From NCBI GenBank assembly GCA_029624765.1, contig JARSSO010000055.1:175504-220952 (forward strand): a DNA stretch of 45,449 bases, in the 5' to 3' direction. The translations under genes were made by a program, and so were the position numbers. Positions 18,417 through 29,603 of this stretch are shown here, in pieces. How positions within the stretch are numbered: the first letter of the stretch is position 1; each line of letters starts with the position of its first letter. Source of the DNA: Candidatus Contendibacter sp. GTDB lineage: Bacteria > Pseudomonadota > Gammaproteobacteria > Competibacterales > Competibacteraceae. Below the pieces are notes generated by a model. It did not search any database. It was given only the letters and a program-made list of their open reading frames with translations, and was not told where the DNA came from.

Positions 18417-18417
<1 letters not shown>
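16441..18417 (+). CDS. Membrane histidine kinase with two tandem Cache domains
   Basis: The 658-residue kinase has TM1 at about 21-43 and TM2 at about 350-372. Between them are two homologous Cache-type sensor units: GETGYLYAMTSKGDLTIH and GATGYIYAMTARGELTIH, each followed by N(I/V)-rich and F-W-W segments. Then come HAMP (about 373-425), the HisKA H-box EVAHEINNPLG with His450, the N-box MNLMLNAGAAM, and G-boxes DSGAGI and GTGLGLAI. Cache domains typically bind small carboxylates or amino acids outside the membrane. The start at 16441 has a poor ribosome site; ATG 16462 is the alternative. Its stop overlaps the regulator start (TGATG), so it is the cognate kinase. Confidence 0.93.
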
Positions 18418-19781
<1,364 letters not shown>

Positions 19782-19803
19782 GCGAAGGGTAATCATTCAG
19801 TCT

Positions 19804-19890
19804 CCTCTCCCTCATTCATGGGGGAGAGGGCAAGCCTTTGAAATCCCTGCCCTCACCCACAACCCCTTTCCCGCAGGTGGGCGAGGGGAG
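19804..19890. repeat. Dispersed hairpin repeat (REP-like), two adjacent stem structures
   Basis: The first stem is CCTCTCCC (19804-19811) with GGGAGAGG (19822-19829). The second unit (19850-19890) begins CCCTCACCC and ends GGCGAGGGGAG with imperfect pairing. The unit resembles, in reverse orientation, the hairpin at 42770-42808. It lies just after the response regulator stop and may also help end that transcript. Confidence 0.65.
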
Positions 19891-20091
19891 TGAACGGTTA
19901 CGGCGGAGGAAGCCGCGTGGATGAACGATGCGTCGGCCGCAATGGCCGACCGACACGGAAGGTTTTTGGCGTTCCCGCGAATGGCCTCGCGCAAGGCCGC
20001 GAAAAATCCCCAATACCTCCGATCCGATAGTTAACTTGTTGAAGATGGACAATTATTAGTCACTTCCCGCCTGTCTTGGCGCGGCCTTGCG

Positions 20092-20121
20092 TTCGCAAAA
20101 CGATGGATCGATTCGCAAAAC
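20092..20121. promoter_or_regulatory. Candidate enhancer (UAS): direct repeats TTCGCAAAAC spaced 20 bp
   Basis: Two perfect 10-bp copies (20092-20101 and 20112-20121) sit two helical turns apart, about 120-150 bp upstream of the predicted sigma-54 start site. That distance suits NtrC-type activators, and the AT-rich stretch between it and the promoter could be bent by IHF. That this is the binding site of the neighbouring regulator is inference from position and spacing. Confidence 0.5.
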
Positions 20122-20212
20122 CGCAAATTCGTGCTTTGGACGCATTCACTCCCTGTTTTTCCAACCCATTAAAAAACCAATATATTTTATCCGACGCGCC
20201 CAGTCGAAACCG

Positions 20213-20229
20213 TTGGCACGCGGGTTGCT
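20213..20229 (+). promoter_or_regulatory. Sigma-54 (-24/-12) promoter
   Basis: TTGGCACG, four bases, then TTGCT matches the sigma-54 consensus TGGCACG-N4-TTGCW with the correct GG-to-GC distance of 12 bp. Transcription should begin near 20240, about 20 bp before the GGAG ribosome site of the gene at 20270. It faces the HisKA-only and MFS genes, and a GAFTGA-type activator is encoded immediately upstream. Confidence 0.85.
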
Positions 20230-20269
20230 CCCATTCAAGCGCAACCCAACAACAGGGAATGGAGCGAAC

Positions 20270-20806
20270 ATGAATTGCCAGCAGGTTTGTCCCTTCTATG
20301 GGCAGGGCATGGAACCCTGTGACGTGGGGGCTGGCTATATTTCGCCCTATCACGTGGAAGTTATCGTCCGGCACTGCACCTCGCGCTACGAGGACTGCGC
20401 CAGATACCGGGAATTGAGCAAGAGCCACCTTGGCAGTGGTGGAGAGGAGTCCGCCCAACTTCCCCCAGCGATGGATCAGTTGGTTTATATGCCCAGCGGC
20501 GGCTTGGTGTTTCCGTTGCAATTCGACCAGGGGGTCGTGACGATCTTGAATCATGAGATACGCACGCCACTGACCAGCATTCTCTCGTTTACCGAGATTT
20601 TGCTGAGCTGTCCAATCGAGGATCGCGACGCCCAGCGGCATTTTCTGCGGATCGTTCACGACGAGACGCTACGTTTGACCCGGGCCATAGACCGACTTTT
20701 TGGGAGAGTGGATTCCAGCACCCCGGCGCGCGTTTCGGCGAAGCCGGGGACCGATGGTCACCGCAAGTCTAATCTAACCACTTCAGTTGAAACGAGCACA
20801 CCGTAA
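20270..20806 (+). CDS. Small Cys-rich HisKA-only protein (no ATPase domain)
   Basis: The 178-residue protein starts at ATG 20270 with GGAG upstream. Residues 1-45 hold five Cys (3, 7, 17, 36, 43) in CPFYG...PC and VRHCTSRYEDCARYREL, a pattern like small CPF..C..CARY domains in environmental proteobacteria, possibly metal or redox sensing. About 92-140 is a HisKA dimerisation helix with an intact H-box, ILNHEIRTPLTSILSF. It is followed by a Ser/Thr-rich tail instead of the HATPase domain. There is no frameshift evidence downstream: the next gene starts 16 bp later in good order. It could be a phosphotransfer or decoy partner. It lies between the sigma-54 promoter and the transporter gene. Confidence 0.8.
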   Translation: MNCQQVCPFYGQGMEPCDVGAGYISPYHVEVIVRHCTSRYEDCARYRELSKSHLGSGGEESAQLPPAMDQLVYMPSGGLVFPLQFDQGVVTILNHEIRTPLTSILSFTEILLSCPIEDRDAQRHFLRIVHDETLRLTRAIDRLFGRVDSSTPARVSAKPGTDGHRKSNLTTSVETSTP

Positions 20807-20822
20807 GGAAGGAAATCAAATC

Positions 20823-22166
20823 ATGGCAAAGTCAACCAATCATAAAGGCTGGACCGTTGTATTGGCGGGAACCGGCATCAATCTGGCGCTGGGCGTTCTG
20901 TATACGTGGAGCATTTTCAAGGGCGCGATCGGCGAATCGATCAAGAAGGGCGGAGAGGGAGCTTTCCAGTGGAGTTTGGCCTCCATCAACGACCCCTATG
21001 CGGTTTGTTGTTTGATGTTCGCTTTTTCGATGATTTTGGCTGGCAAATGTCAGGATCGCGTGGGGCCGCGTTTCACCGCCATGATCGGCGGCTTGCTGGT
21101 CGGCGCCGGGTTCTTCGTGCTGTCGATGACCACCAACTACTGGATGTGGGTGCTGGGATTTGGCGTTCTGGTCGGAATGGGATTGGGGTTTGGTTATTCC
21201 TCCGCCACGCCGCCGGCCTTGAAATGGTTCCCGCCGGCCAAGACGGGCCTGATTGCCGGTATCGTGGTGTCGGGGTTCGGTCTGGCCCCCGTGTATATCG
21301 CGCCGCTGGCCACCTATTTGATGAAAACGAGCGGTTTGCAGTGGACCATGCTGTTCTTCGCGGTGGCGTTCGCGCTCGTCGTCGGGTTGCTCTCCCTGTT
21401 GCTCTCCAATCCTCCGGCCGGCTATTTGTTCGGGGGCGCCCCGGCCAAGGCTCAGGCCGCCAAGACCGCTCCGGCGGCCAAGGCCAAGGATTTTACCCCT
21501 TCGCAAATGATGAAAACCGGCACCTTCTATCTGCTGTGGACGGTCTTCTTCATCGGCGCCGGCGCCGGCCTGATGGTGATCGGCAGCATCGCCGGCATGG
21601 CCAAGCAGAGCATGGGTGAGCTGGCGTTCCTGGCGGTGGTCATCCTGGCCGTGGGCAATGCGTCGGGCCGCATCATCGCCGGTTCGCTGTCGGATCGCAT
21701 CGGCCGCACCCTGACCCTGTCGCTGATGCTGGGGTTCCAGGCGGTGCTGATGTTCATGGCGATTCCAGTGGTCACCGCCGAGCATTCCAGCGCCCTGCTG
21801 ATCGTCTTGATCGCCACCTTCATCGGGTTCAACTACGGAACCAATCTGGCTCTGTTCCCCGCCATCACCAAGGACTACTGGGGCCTGAAGAATTTCGGCG
21901 CCAACTATGGCATGCTGATGACGGCGTGGGGTCTTGGCGGGTTCGTGCTGGGCCGCGCCTCCGAGATGATGCAGGCCGCGACCGGTGGTTTTGCCCTGTC
22001 GTTCGGCGTCGCCGGTATCCTGCTGGCCGTGGCCACGGTGATCATGATGCTCAACGATCTGTTCCAGGGCATGGTGCGGGCGAAGGTCAAGGAAGAGTTG
22101 GCGCGGCGCGACGAGGAAGCCGCTCAAGCCGCCGTCCTGCAACCGGCGCTGGAGCAGGCTGCCTGA
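20823..22166 (+). CDS. MFS transporter, OFA (oxalate/formate antiporter) family
   Basis: The 447-residue protein has about 12 membrane segments and OFA features: GWTVVLAGTGINLALGVLYTWSIF at the N-terminus, the GYSSATPPALKWFP region, a long Ala/Lys-rich cytoplasmic loop (KAQAAKTAPAAKAKDFTPSQM), and FGANYGMLMTAWGLGG late in the second half. The family moves small carboxylates such as oxalate, formate or pyruvate, but the exact substrate cannot be read from sequence. ATG 20823 follows AAGGAAGG. As second gene of the sigma-54 operon it is probably the main output of the adjacent Cache-kinase system. Confidence 0.9.
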   Translation: MAKSTNHKGWTVVLAGTGINLALGVLYTWSIFKGAIGESIKKGGEGAFQWSLASINDPYAVCCLMFAFSMILAGKCQDRVGPRFTAMIGGLLVGAGFFVLSMTTNYWMWVLGFGVLVGMGLGFGYSSATPPALKWFPPAKTGLIAGIVVSGFGLAPVYIAPLATYLMKTSGLQWTMLFFAVAFALVVGLLSLLLSNPPAGYLFGGAPAKAQAAKTAPAAKAKDFTPSQMMKTGTFYLLWTVFFIGAGAGLMVIGSIAGMAKQSMGELAFLAVVILAVGNASGRIIAGSLSDRIGRTLTLSLMLGFQAVLMFMAIPVVTAEHSSALLIVLIATFIGFNYGTNLALFPAITKDYWGLKNFGANYGMLMTAWGLGGFVLGRASEMMQAATGGFALSFGVAGILLAVATVIMMLNDLFQGMVRAKVKEELARRDEEAAQAAVLQPALEQAA

Positions 22167-22200
22167 CCCGCCCGATCACCGCTTACCCTTGATCCATGCA

Positions 22201-22227
22201 AGGCCCCGCTCGCGGGGCCTTTGCGTT
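22201..22227 (+). terminator. Rho-independent-type terminator after the transporter gene
   Basis: Perfect 8-bp stem AGGCCCCG / CGGGGCCT with a CTCG loop, followed by TTGCGTT, 34 bp after the transporter stop. The T-run is interrupted, so termination may be partial. It would separate the sigma-54 operon from rsmE. Confidence 0.75.
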
Positions 22228-22246
22228 GCCCGGGATTTTGATCCAC

Positions 22247-22981
22247 ATGCGCGTCCCCCGACTCTATCTCCCCACGCCGCTGACGGTCGGCGCGACCGTG
22301 GCGCTGGATGAGAGCGCCTTCAACCATGCCGTGAAGGTATTGCGGCTCAAGCCCGGCGCGGCGTTGATCCTGTTCGACGGCGCGGGCAGTGCGTTCGGGG
22401 CGACGCTGGTGGGCGCGGGCAAGCGGGATGCCTGGGCGCGGGTGAACGAAGTCTTGTCCGGCGCCGCGGAGTCGCCGCTGCGGGTGGTGCTGGCGCAGGG
22501 CGTCGCGCGGGGCGACAAGATGGACTACATCCTGCAAAAGGCCGTCGAATTGGGTGTCGCCGCCATTCAGCCGCTTTTCACCGAGCGCGGCGGCGTCGCG
22601 CTGGCTGGCGAGCGATGGGCGCGGAAAGTCCGGCACTGGCGTGGAATCGTCGTTGGCGCTTGCGAGCAGTGCGGTCGCGACCGGTTGCCGGAAGTGCGGG
22701 AGCCGTTGCCGTTGGCGGAATGGTTGGGACAACTCCGCGAACCCGGCCTGCTCTTGCTGCTCGATCCGCTGGCGGAACGGAGCTTGCGCGGGCTGGAGCG
22801 GTCGGGGGGAGCGGTGACGCTGTTGATCGGCGCGGAAGGCGGGTTGAGCCCGGCGGAAATCGCCCAGTCGCGCGCGGCCGGATTCGTCGGCGTTCGGCTG
22901 GGGCCGCGGGTGCTGCGGACCGAAACCGCCGGGGTCGCGGCGCTGGCGGCGGTCCAGGCCCTGTGGGGGGACTGGGATTGA
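22247..22981 (+). CDS. rsmE: 16S rRNA (uracil(1498)-N(3))-methyltransferase
   Basis: The 244-residue SPOUT-class enzyme methylates U1498 of 16S rRNA. N-terminal MRVPRLYLP and NHAVKVLRLKPG form the RNA-binding PUA-like part. QGVARGDKMDYILQKAVELGV and the knotted SAM site LLIGAEGGLSPAEI plus LGPRVLRTETA are diagnostic. ATG 22247 is chosen because homology begins there; an upstream in-frame ATG would lie inside the terminator hairpin. Confidence 0.95.
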   Translation: MRVPRLYLPTPLTVGATVALDESAFNHAVKVLRLKPGAALILFDGAGSAFGATLVGAGKRDAWARVNEVLSGAAESPLRVVLAQGVARGDKMDYILQKAVELGVAAIQPLFTERGGVALAGERWARKVRHWRGIVVGACEQCGRDRLPEVREPLPLAEWLGQLREPGLLLLLDPLAERSLRGLERSGGAVTLLIGAEGGLSPAEIAQSRAAGFVGVRLGPRVLRTETAGVAALAAVQALWGDWD

Positions 22982-23033
22982 GGCCGCTCGTGGTTCGGAA
23001 ATTCCACGCCGCGCCTTGGAGCTGGAGCGGCCG

Positions 23034-24332
23034 TTACGGTGGGAGGGGGATGAGGCTGCCGGTGGGAGGTTGGGCCGAAAAAGCGGCCGGTCGGCCATGG
23101 CGGCTGGTCTTGAACTCGCGCCGCGCCTCGGCGATCGCCGCCAGCCGATGCCGATACAGCGCCTCGGCCAGCGCCAGCCCGGTCAAACCCTGTTCCACCA
23201 GTGGCCGCGCCTGGACACGCGCCGCCGCCTGGTGCATCCGGCGCATGAAATCCGCCTGCGCGTAATCGCGATTTTCCAGTCCCAAGCGGCCCCGGGCGTC
23301 GGCCTCGCAAGCGACCAGGAACTGTTCGAACCGTTGTGGCTTGCGGAGGGCGTCCAGACCGTGCAGGGTATTGAGCAGGGTCTTGGGGCGCAGTTCCAGC
23401 GACCGGTGGCAATGGGTATGGTAGCGGGCGGTCAACACGCCCAGTTCGCGGTACATGTTGGGAACGCGCAGGCGCTGGCAGAGCGCGCGCGCCAAATCCG
23501 GGCCGCGCTGTTCGTGGCCGAGATGGCGAGGCCATTCCCCAGGTGGCGTGACGCCCTTGCCGAGGTCGTGAGCCAGCACCGCGAAGCGGGTGACCGGATC
23601 GGCGTTCATGCGCGCGGCCTGGTCCAGCGCCAGCAGGATGTGCGCGCCGGTGTCGACTTCGGGATGGTGGGCGGGCGATTGCGGCACCCCGAACAGCCGG
23701 TCCAGTTCCGGGAAAATCCGCGCCAGCGCGCCGCACTCGCGCAGGGTGGCGACGAACCGGCTCGGACGCGGTTCTCCAAGGGCGCGCGCGGTTTCCATCC
23801 AGACCCGTTCCGGGGTCAGATGATCCATTTCGCCGCTGGCGACCATGGTTTGCAGGAGGGCCAGCGTCTCCGGCGCGACCCGAAAGCCCAGCGGCGCGTA
23901 GCGGGCGCTGAAGCGGGCCAGCCGTAGCACTCGAACCGGATCCTCGGCGAAAGCGGGTGAAACATGGCGCAGCCAGCGGTCTTCAAGGTCGCGGCGACCG
24001 TGGCAGGGGTCGATCAGCCGGCCATGGACATCGCGCGCCATGGCGTTGATGGTGAGATCGCGGCGCAGCAGATCGTCTTCCAGCGTCACGTTCGGCGCGG
24101 CGTGGACACTGAAGCCGTGGTAGCCTGGCCCGGTCTTGCGTTCGGTGCGGGCCAGGGCGTATTCCTCGCGGGTATCCGGGTGCAGGAAGACCGGGAAGTC
24201 CTTGCCGACCGGGCGGAAGCCGCGCGCCAGCAAGTCGTCGGGCGTCGCGCCGACCACGACCCAGTCGCGCTCGTTGACCGGGCGGCCCAGCAACCCATCG
24301 CGCACCGCGCCGCCGACCAGATAGATTTCCAT
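23034..24332 (-). CDS. cca: Multifunctional CCA-adding tRNA nucleotidyltransferase/2'3'-cyclic phosphodiesterase
   Basis: The 432-residue protein begins MEIYLVGGAVRDGLLG with nucleotidyltransferase GGAVRD. It continues with RDLTINAMA, the RRDLEDRWLRHV head/neck motif and EDPVRVLRLARFSARY. A C-terminal HD domain is present (FAVLAHDLGK), as in enterobacterial Cca, which adds phosphatase/phosphodiesterase activity. It adds and repairs the 3' CCA of tRNA. Convergent with rsmE, with 52 bp between stops. Confidence 0.96.
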   Translation of the reverse strand: MEIYLVGGAVRDGLLGRPVNERDWVVVGATPDDLLARGFRPVGKDFPVFLHPDTREEYALARTERKTGPGYHGFSVHAAPNVTLEDDLLRRDLTINAMARDVHGRLIDPCHGRRDLEDRWLRHVSPAFAEDPVRVLRLARFSARYAPLGFRVAPETLALLQTMVASGEMDHLTPERVWMETARALGEPRPSRFVATLRECGALARIFPELDRLFGVPQSPAHHPEVDTGAHILLALDQAARMNADPVTRFAVLAHDLGKGVTPPGEWPRHLGHEQRGPDLARALCQRLRVPNMYRELGVLTARYHTHCHRSLELRPKTLLNTLHGLDALRKPQRFEQFLVACEADARGRLGLENRDYAQADFMRRMHQAAARVQARPLVEQGLTGLALAEALYRHRLAAIAEARREFKTSRHGRPAAFSAQPPTGSLIPLPP

Positions 24333-24406
24333 GGTGGATATGCTCGTTCGATGATGTTTCGCGGTCGCGCGCCGCGGTTCGATAAACCATAGCCGTTTTG
24401 TTGACG

Positions 24407-25509
24407 ATGCGACGAATTATTTGGACAACGTTAACGGCCCTCCCGCTTGGGTTGACCGTAACCGGTTGCGCCGATCTGGCCTATTACCGGCAGGCGGCGG
24501 CGGGGCAGTGGGAGTTGTGGCGGGCTTGCCGACCGGTGGCGGAAGTGCTGACCGATCCCGCCACGCCGTCCGAGCTGCGGCTGCGGCTGGAAATCGCCCA
24601 GACGTTGCGCATCTTCGCCAGCGCCGAACTGGCCTTGCCCGACAACGCCAGCTACCGCGCTTACGCGGACCTTGGGCGATCCTGGGTGGTGAAGAACGTG
24701 TTCGCCGCGCCCGCGCTGAGCCTGGAGCCGCGCCAGTGGTGTTTTTGGATCGCCGGCTGCCTGAGCTATCGCGGCTATTTCGACCCCGAGGCCGCGCAGC
24801 GTCTGGCCGATGAACTGCGGGCCGATGGCGATGATGTTTACGTCGCCGACATTTCCGCCTATTCGACCCTGGGCTGGTTTGACGATCCTCTGCTGAACAC
24901 GTTCATTGGTTGGTCGACCGGGCGGCTGGCGGAGCTGCTGTTCCACGAACTGGCGCATCAGCGGCTGTATATCGCCGGCGATACCGCCTTCAACGAAGCG
25001 TTTGCCACCGCCGTGGGGCGGCTGGGCGCGGAGCGGTGGCTGGCGCGGCGGGGTGGGGCGCGCGAGCGGGAGGACTACGCGACGGATTACCAGCGGCGGC
25101 GGGAGTTTCTGCAACTGGTGGCAAGCGCCCGCGAGCGGCTGGCGACGCTTTACGCTTCTTCCCGGAGCGAGGCCGAAAAACGGATCGGCAAGCAGGAAAT
25201 CCTGACGGAGTTGCGCGACCGCTACCAGGTCTTGAAACGGAAGTGGGGCGGCTACGCCGGCTACGACCGCTGGTTCGACCGGGATTTGAACAACGCCAAG
25301 CTGGCCGGCATCAGTACCTACTACCGGCTGGTCCCGGCCTTCGAGGCTTTGTACGAACGGGAAGGGCGCGATTTCGCGGCGTTTTATCGGGCGGCGGAGG
25401 CCATCGGCCGGTTAGCGCCCGCCGAGCGGGAGGCGCAATTGCGGGAATTGTCCAAGCCGGACCAGCCCGCTATGCTGACGCATGATCTTGCGCCAGGAGC
25501 CGAAAGCCC

Positions 25510-25513
<4 letters not shown>
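24407..25513 (+). CDS. Putative lipoprotein aminopeptidase (PF10023-type)
   Basis: The 368-residue protein has a lipoprotein signal ending LTVTGC (lipid Cys21) and a zinc motif HELAHQ (His180) with FNEAFAT downstream supplying a possible third ligand. Conserved WFDDPLLNTF precedes the zinc helix. This matches the Aminopep family, whose assignment as aminopeptidase rests mainly on annotation. ATG 24407 fits the lipobox better than the upstream TTG codons. Its stop overlaps the next gene as GTGA, so both are translated together. Confidence 0.87.
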
Positions 25514-27132
<1,619 letters not shown>

Positions 27133-27191
27133 TGCCAGTTTTGCCAGTGTCCACTTGCTTTGTATAACCAACCATCGATGAAGGAGATACC

Positions 27192-27338
27192 TTGGCCAAG
27201 CCCAACTATCCGTACGAGAAGCGCCAGAAAGACCTCGCCAAGAAAAAGAAGCAGGAAGAGAAACAGCAAGAGAAGCGCCAGCGCAAGTTGGACAAGAGCG
27301 GCGTTCCGCCGACAGAGGCGCCGAACCCGTCCTCGTAG
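27192..27338 (+). CDS. Small basic protein of 48 residues with TTG start
   Basis: TTG 27192 lies 3 bp after AAGGAGATA, an excellent ribosome site, and opens a 48-residue frame starting MAKPNYPYEKRQKDLAKKKK, highly basic and helical, with a Pro-rich tail. A family of such MAKPNY-type small proteins is widespread in gammaproteobacteria; I recall it without a known function. The ribosome site and codon use make it real even though it is short and uses a rare start. A strong terminator follows 20 bp later. Confidence 0.85.
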   Translation: MAKPNYPYEKRQKDLAKKKKQEEKQQEKRQRKLDKSGVPPTEAPNPSS

Positions 27339-27357
27339 CCGGGAGCGTGAAATTTCT

Positions 27358-27395
27358 GGCATAAAGAAAGCCGGCGCGCCGGCTTTCTTTATGCC
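27358..27395. terminator. 38-bp perfect palindrome, bidirectional terminator
   Basis: Arms GGCATAAAGAAAGCCGGCG and its exact complement meet with no loop bases beyond the turn. A-rich and T-rich ends serve both strands. It lies between the small basic protein (+) and pckG (-). Confidence 0.85.
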
Positions 27396-27405
27396 TTTTC
27401 TCCGA

Positions 27406-27433
27406 AAAACGCGGCCCTTGCGGGCCGCGTTTT
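27406..27433. terminator. Second bidirectional terminator, AAAACGCGGCCC-TTGC-GGGCCGCGTTTT
   Basis: A perfect 12-bp stem with a TTGC loop starts 10 bp after the pckG stop on the minus strand. A4 and T4 ends make it work in both directions. Together with the neighbouring palindrome it forms a tandem insulator between convergent genes. Confidence 0.85.
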
Positions 27434-27443
27434 CAGCCAGGGC

Positions 27444-29294
27444 TTAGGCTGCAACCACCTTCCACACTTCGGGCGCCTTTTCGACCCGCTGGCCGAATGC
27501 CTGACGCTGCGCTTCAAGTTCCGGCGGCAGCTTTTGGCCAAACTTGTCGAAGAAGCCCTTGATCTCCTCGACTTCGCTGGCCGCCTCGGCGCGGCTGATG
27601 TTGGTGATGGCCTCGAATTGCTCCTTGGTGAAATCCAAGCCCTGGAAATCCATGTCCTCGTAGCGCGGCATATAGCCGAACGGGCTTTCCGCCGCGCCGA
27701 CATGGCCGTTGACCCGCTCCACGATCCACTCCAGAACGCGCATGTTCTGGCCATAGCCCGGCCAGGCAAACTTGCCGTTGGCGTCCTTGCGGAACCAGTT
27801 GGTGCGGAAGATCTTGGGCAGCTTGAGGCCGGCCTTCTTGCCCATGTTGATCCAGTGGCCCCAATACGAGGCCATGTTGTAGCCGCAGAACGGCAGCATG
27901 GCGAACGGGTCGCGGCGGATGCCGGTCACGCCAATGGCCGCCGCGGTGGCTTCCGAGCCCATGGTGGCCGCCATGAACACGCCGTGGTTCCAGTCGTAGG
28001 ACTGGTAGACCAGCGGGAAGGTCTTGGACAGACGACCGCCGAAGATGAAGGCCGAGATCGGTACGCCGGCGGGGTCTTCCCAGGCCGGGTCGATGGTCGG
28101 ACATTGCGACGCGGGAGCGGTGAAGCGCGAATTGGCGTGCGCGCCCAGCCGGCCGCTGTCCGGCGTCCAGTCGTTGCCCTGCCAGTCGATGCCGTGAGCC
28201 GGGGGCGCCACGCCCATGCCTTCCCACCACACGTCGCCGTCGTCGGTCAGCACGACGTTGGTGAAGATGCAATTGGCCTTGACCGATTCCATCGCCATGG
28301 GGTTGGAGTCGTAGGAGGTGCCGGGGGCGACGCCGAAGAAGCCGGCTTCCGGATTGATGGCGCGCAGCGTGCCGTCCGGCGCCGGCTTGATCCAGGCGAT
28401 GTCGTCGCCGACGGTCAGCGCCTTCCAGTTACCGAAGCCCTTGGGCGGCACGATCATGGCCAGGTTGGTCTTGCCGCAGGCGCTGGGGAAGGCGGCCGCG
28501 ACGTAGGTCTTGTCACCCTTGGGCGATTCGAGGCCCAGGATCAGCATGTGCTCGGCCAGCCAGCCCTGGTCGCGCGCCATCACCGAGGCGATGCGCAAGG
28601 CCAGGCACTTCTTGCCCAGCAGGGCGTTGCCGCCGTAGCCCGATCCGTAGGACCAGATCTCACGGGTTTCGGGATAATGCACGATGGCCTTGCGGCTGAT
28701 GTCCGGTTCGCACGGCCAGGGCACGTCCTTCTGGCCGGGGGTCAGCGGGGCACCGACCGAATGCACGCAAGGAATGAAGAAGCCGTCGCTGCCCAGCGCG
28801 TCGAGTACCTTCTGGCCCATACGGGTCATGATCCGCATGTTGACCACCACATAGGGCGAGTCGGTGATCTCGATGCCGATCTGGGCGATCGGGCTGCCGA
28901 TCGGCCCCATGCTGAAGGGAATGATGTACATGGTGCGGCCGCGCATGCAGCCGGTGAACTGCTCCTTGAGCTGCGCGCGCATTTCGGCCGGCGGCGCCCA
29001 GTTGTTGGTCGGGCCGGCGTCGTCCTTCGACTCGGAGCAGATGAAGGTGCGATCCTCGACCCGCGCCACGTCGGACGGATGGGACCGGGCAAGGTAGGAG
29101 TTGGGTCGCTTCTCCGGGTTCAGCTTGATGAAGGTGCCGCCATCCACCATCAACTGACACAGCCGGTCGTACTCTTCCTGCGAGCCATCGGCCCATTCGA
29201 TCCTGCTGGGCTGGGTCAGGGCGGCGATCTCATCCACCCATTGCAACAGCTTGGCGTTATTGGTCCGGTTTTTACCGTCATGAGCGACTGTCAT
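27444..29294 (-). CDS. pckG: Phosphoenolpyruvate carboxykinase (GTP)
   Basis: The 616-residue enzyme interconverts oxaloacetate plus GTP with PEP, CO2 and GDP. The GTP-type P-loop FPSACGKTN is at 269-277 with the reactive Cys273. RCxx-free N-terminal motifs (FIKLNPEKRPNSYLARS, MGPIGSP) and the active-site YGGNALLGKK segment are intact. Many gammaproteobacteria use the unrelated ATP-type pckA. A GTP enzyme fits a glycogen/PHA-cycling lifestyle, which is inference. ATG 29294 is preceded by CAGGAGAG. Confidence 0.96.
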   Translation of the reverse strand: MTVAHDGKNRTNNAKLLQWVDEIAALTQPSRIEWADGSQEEYDRLCQLMVDGGTFIKLNPEKRPNSYLARSHPSDVARVEDRTFICSESKDDAGPTNNWAPPAEMRAQLKEQFTGCMRGRTMYIIPFSMGPIGSPIAQIGIEITDSPYVVVNMRIMTRMGQKVLDALGSDGFFIPCVHSVGAPLTPGQKDVPWPCEPDISRKAIVHYPETREIWSYGSGYGGNALLGKKCLALRIASVMARDQGWLAEHMLILGLESPKGDKTYVAAAFPSACGKTNLAMIVPPKGFGNWKALTVGDDIAWIKPAPDGTLRAINPEAGFFGVAPGTSYDSNPMAMESVKANCIFTNVVLTDDGDVWWEGMGVAPPAHGIDWQGNDWTPDSGRLGAHANSRFTAPASQCPTIDPAWEDPAGVPISAFIFGGRLSKTFPLVYQSYDWNHGVFMAATMGSEATAAAIGVTGIRRDPFAMLPFCGYNMASYWGHWINMGKKAGLKLPKIFRTNWFRKDANGKFAWPGYGQNMRVLEWIVERVNGHVGAAESPFGYMPRYEDMDFQGLDFTKEQFEAITNISRAEAASEVEEIKGFFDKFGQKLPPELEAQRQAFGQRVEKAPEVWKVVAA

Positions 29295-29603
29295 CTAGGG
29301 ACTCTCCTGTGGGTTATTCAAGTGAGATGGGGTTGAAGAGCCTGCAAACGGGACTGGCTTGCCGCCGTCCGCCCGGGATATCGACCGGGCGCGACCCCTT
29401 GCGGGACCGGTTTTATCATGGGAGTTAAGGGTATCATCAAGCTATCCGGGATACCACCGGAACGGCGCGGTTCGGCCATTGAAAGAGACTATCGCCGCCA
29501 TGGTTGGTTTCTTCGTGGGGTGGAGCGTTATCATGTCGGGCGCATGGCCGGCGTGGGCCGATTTGATCCCGCGCCCGCTACTTTCCAAGCCACGAGGAGC
29601 AGC
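29295..29603. other. 309-bp divergent region between pckG and rnhA
   Basis: The region must hold the pckG promoter (minus strand) and the rnhA promoter (plus). An in-frame extension of rnhA reaches back to an ATG at 29418, but its translation is arginine/glycine-rich without homology, and the GTG at 29604 has the better ribosome site. I found no terminator, repeat or RNA gene. Confidence 0.5.

Larger units (their letters stand above)
19782..20269. other. 488-bp regulatory intergenic region upstream of the HisKA-only/transporter operon
   Basis: Contents in order: two GC-rich inverted-repeat units of the dispersed repeat (19804-19890), about 150 bp with no recognised element, direct repeats TTCGCAAAAC (20092-20121), an AT-rich possible bend (20169-20190), the sigma-54 promoter (20213-20229), and the ribosome site of the gene at 20270. 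No protein-coding frame here is credible. Confidence 0.6.

Noticed and set aside
20270..22166. HisKA-only gene as a frameshifted full kinase
   Set aside because: No HATPase motifs (N-box, G-boxes) exist in any frame before the transporter, which has its own ribosome site 10-18 bp upstream.
22982..23033. Stem GGCCGCTC/GAGCGGCC between rsmE and cca as a terminator
   Set aside because: The arms are more than 20 bases apart and no T-run follows. It may be chance in GC-rich DNA.
29418..29603. N-terminal extension of RNase HI from ATG 29418
   Set aside because: The extension has no homology, and GTG 29604 has an optimal GAGGAG site.
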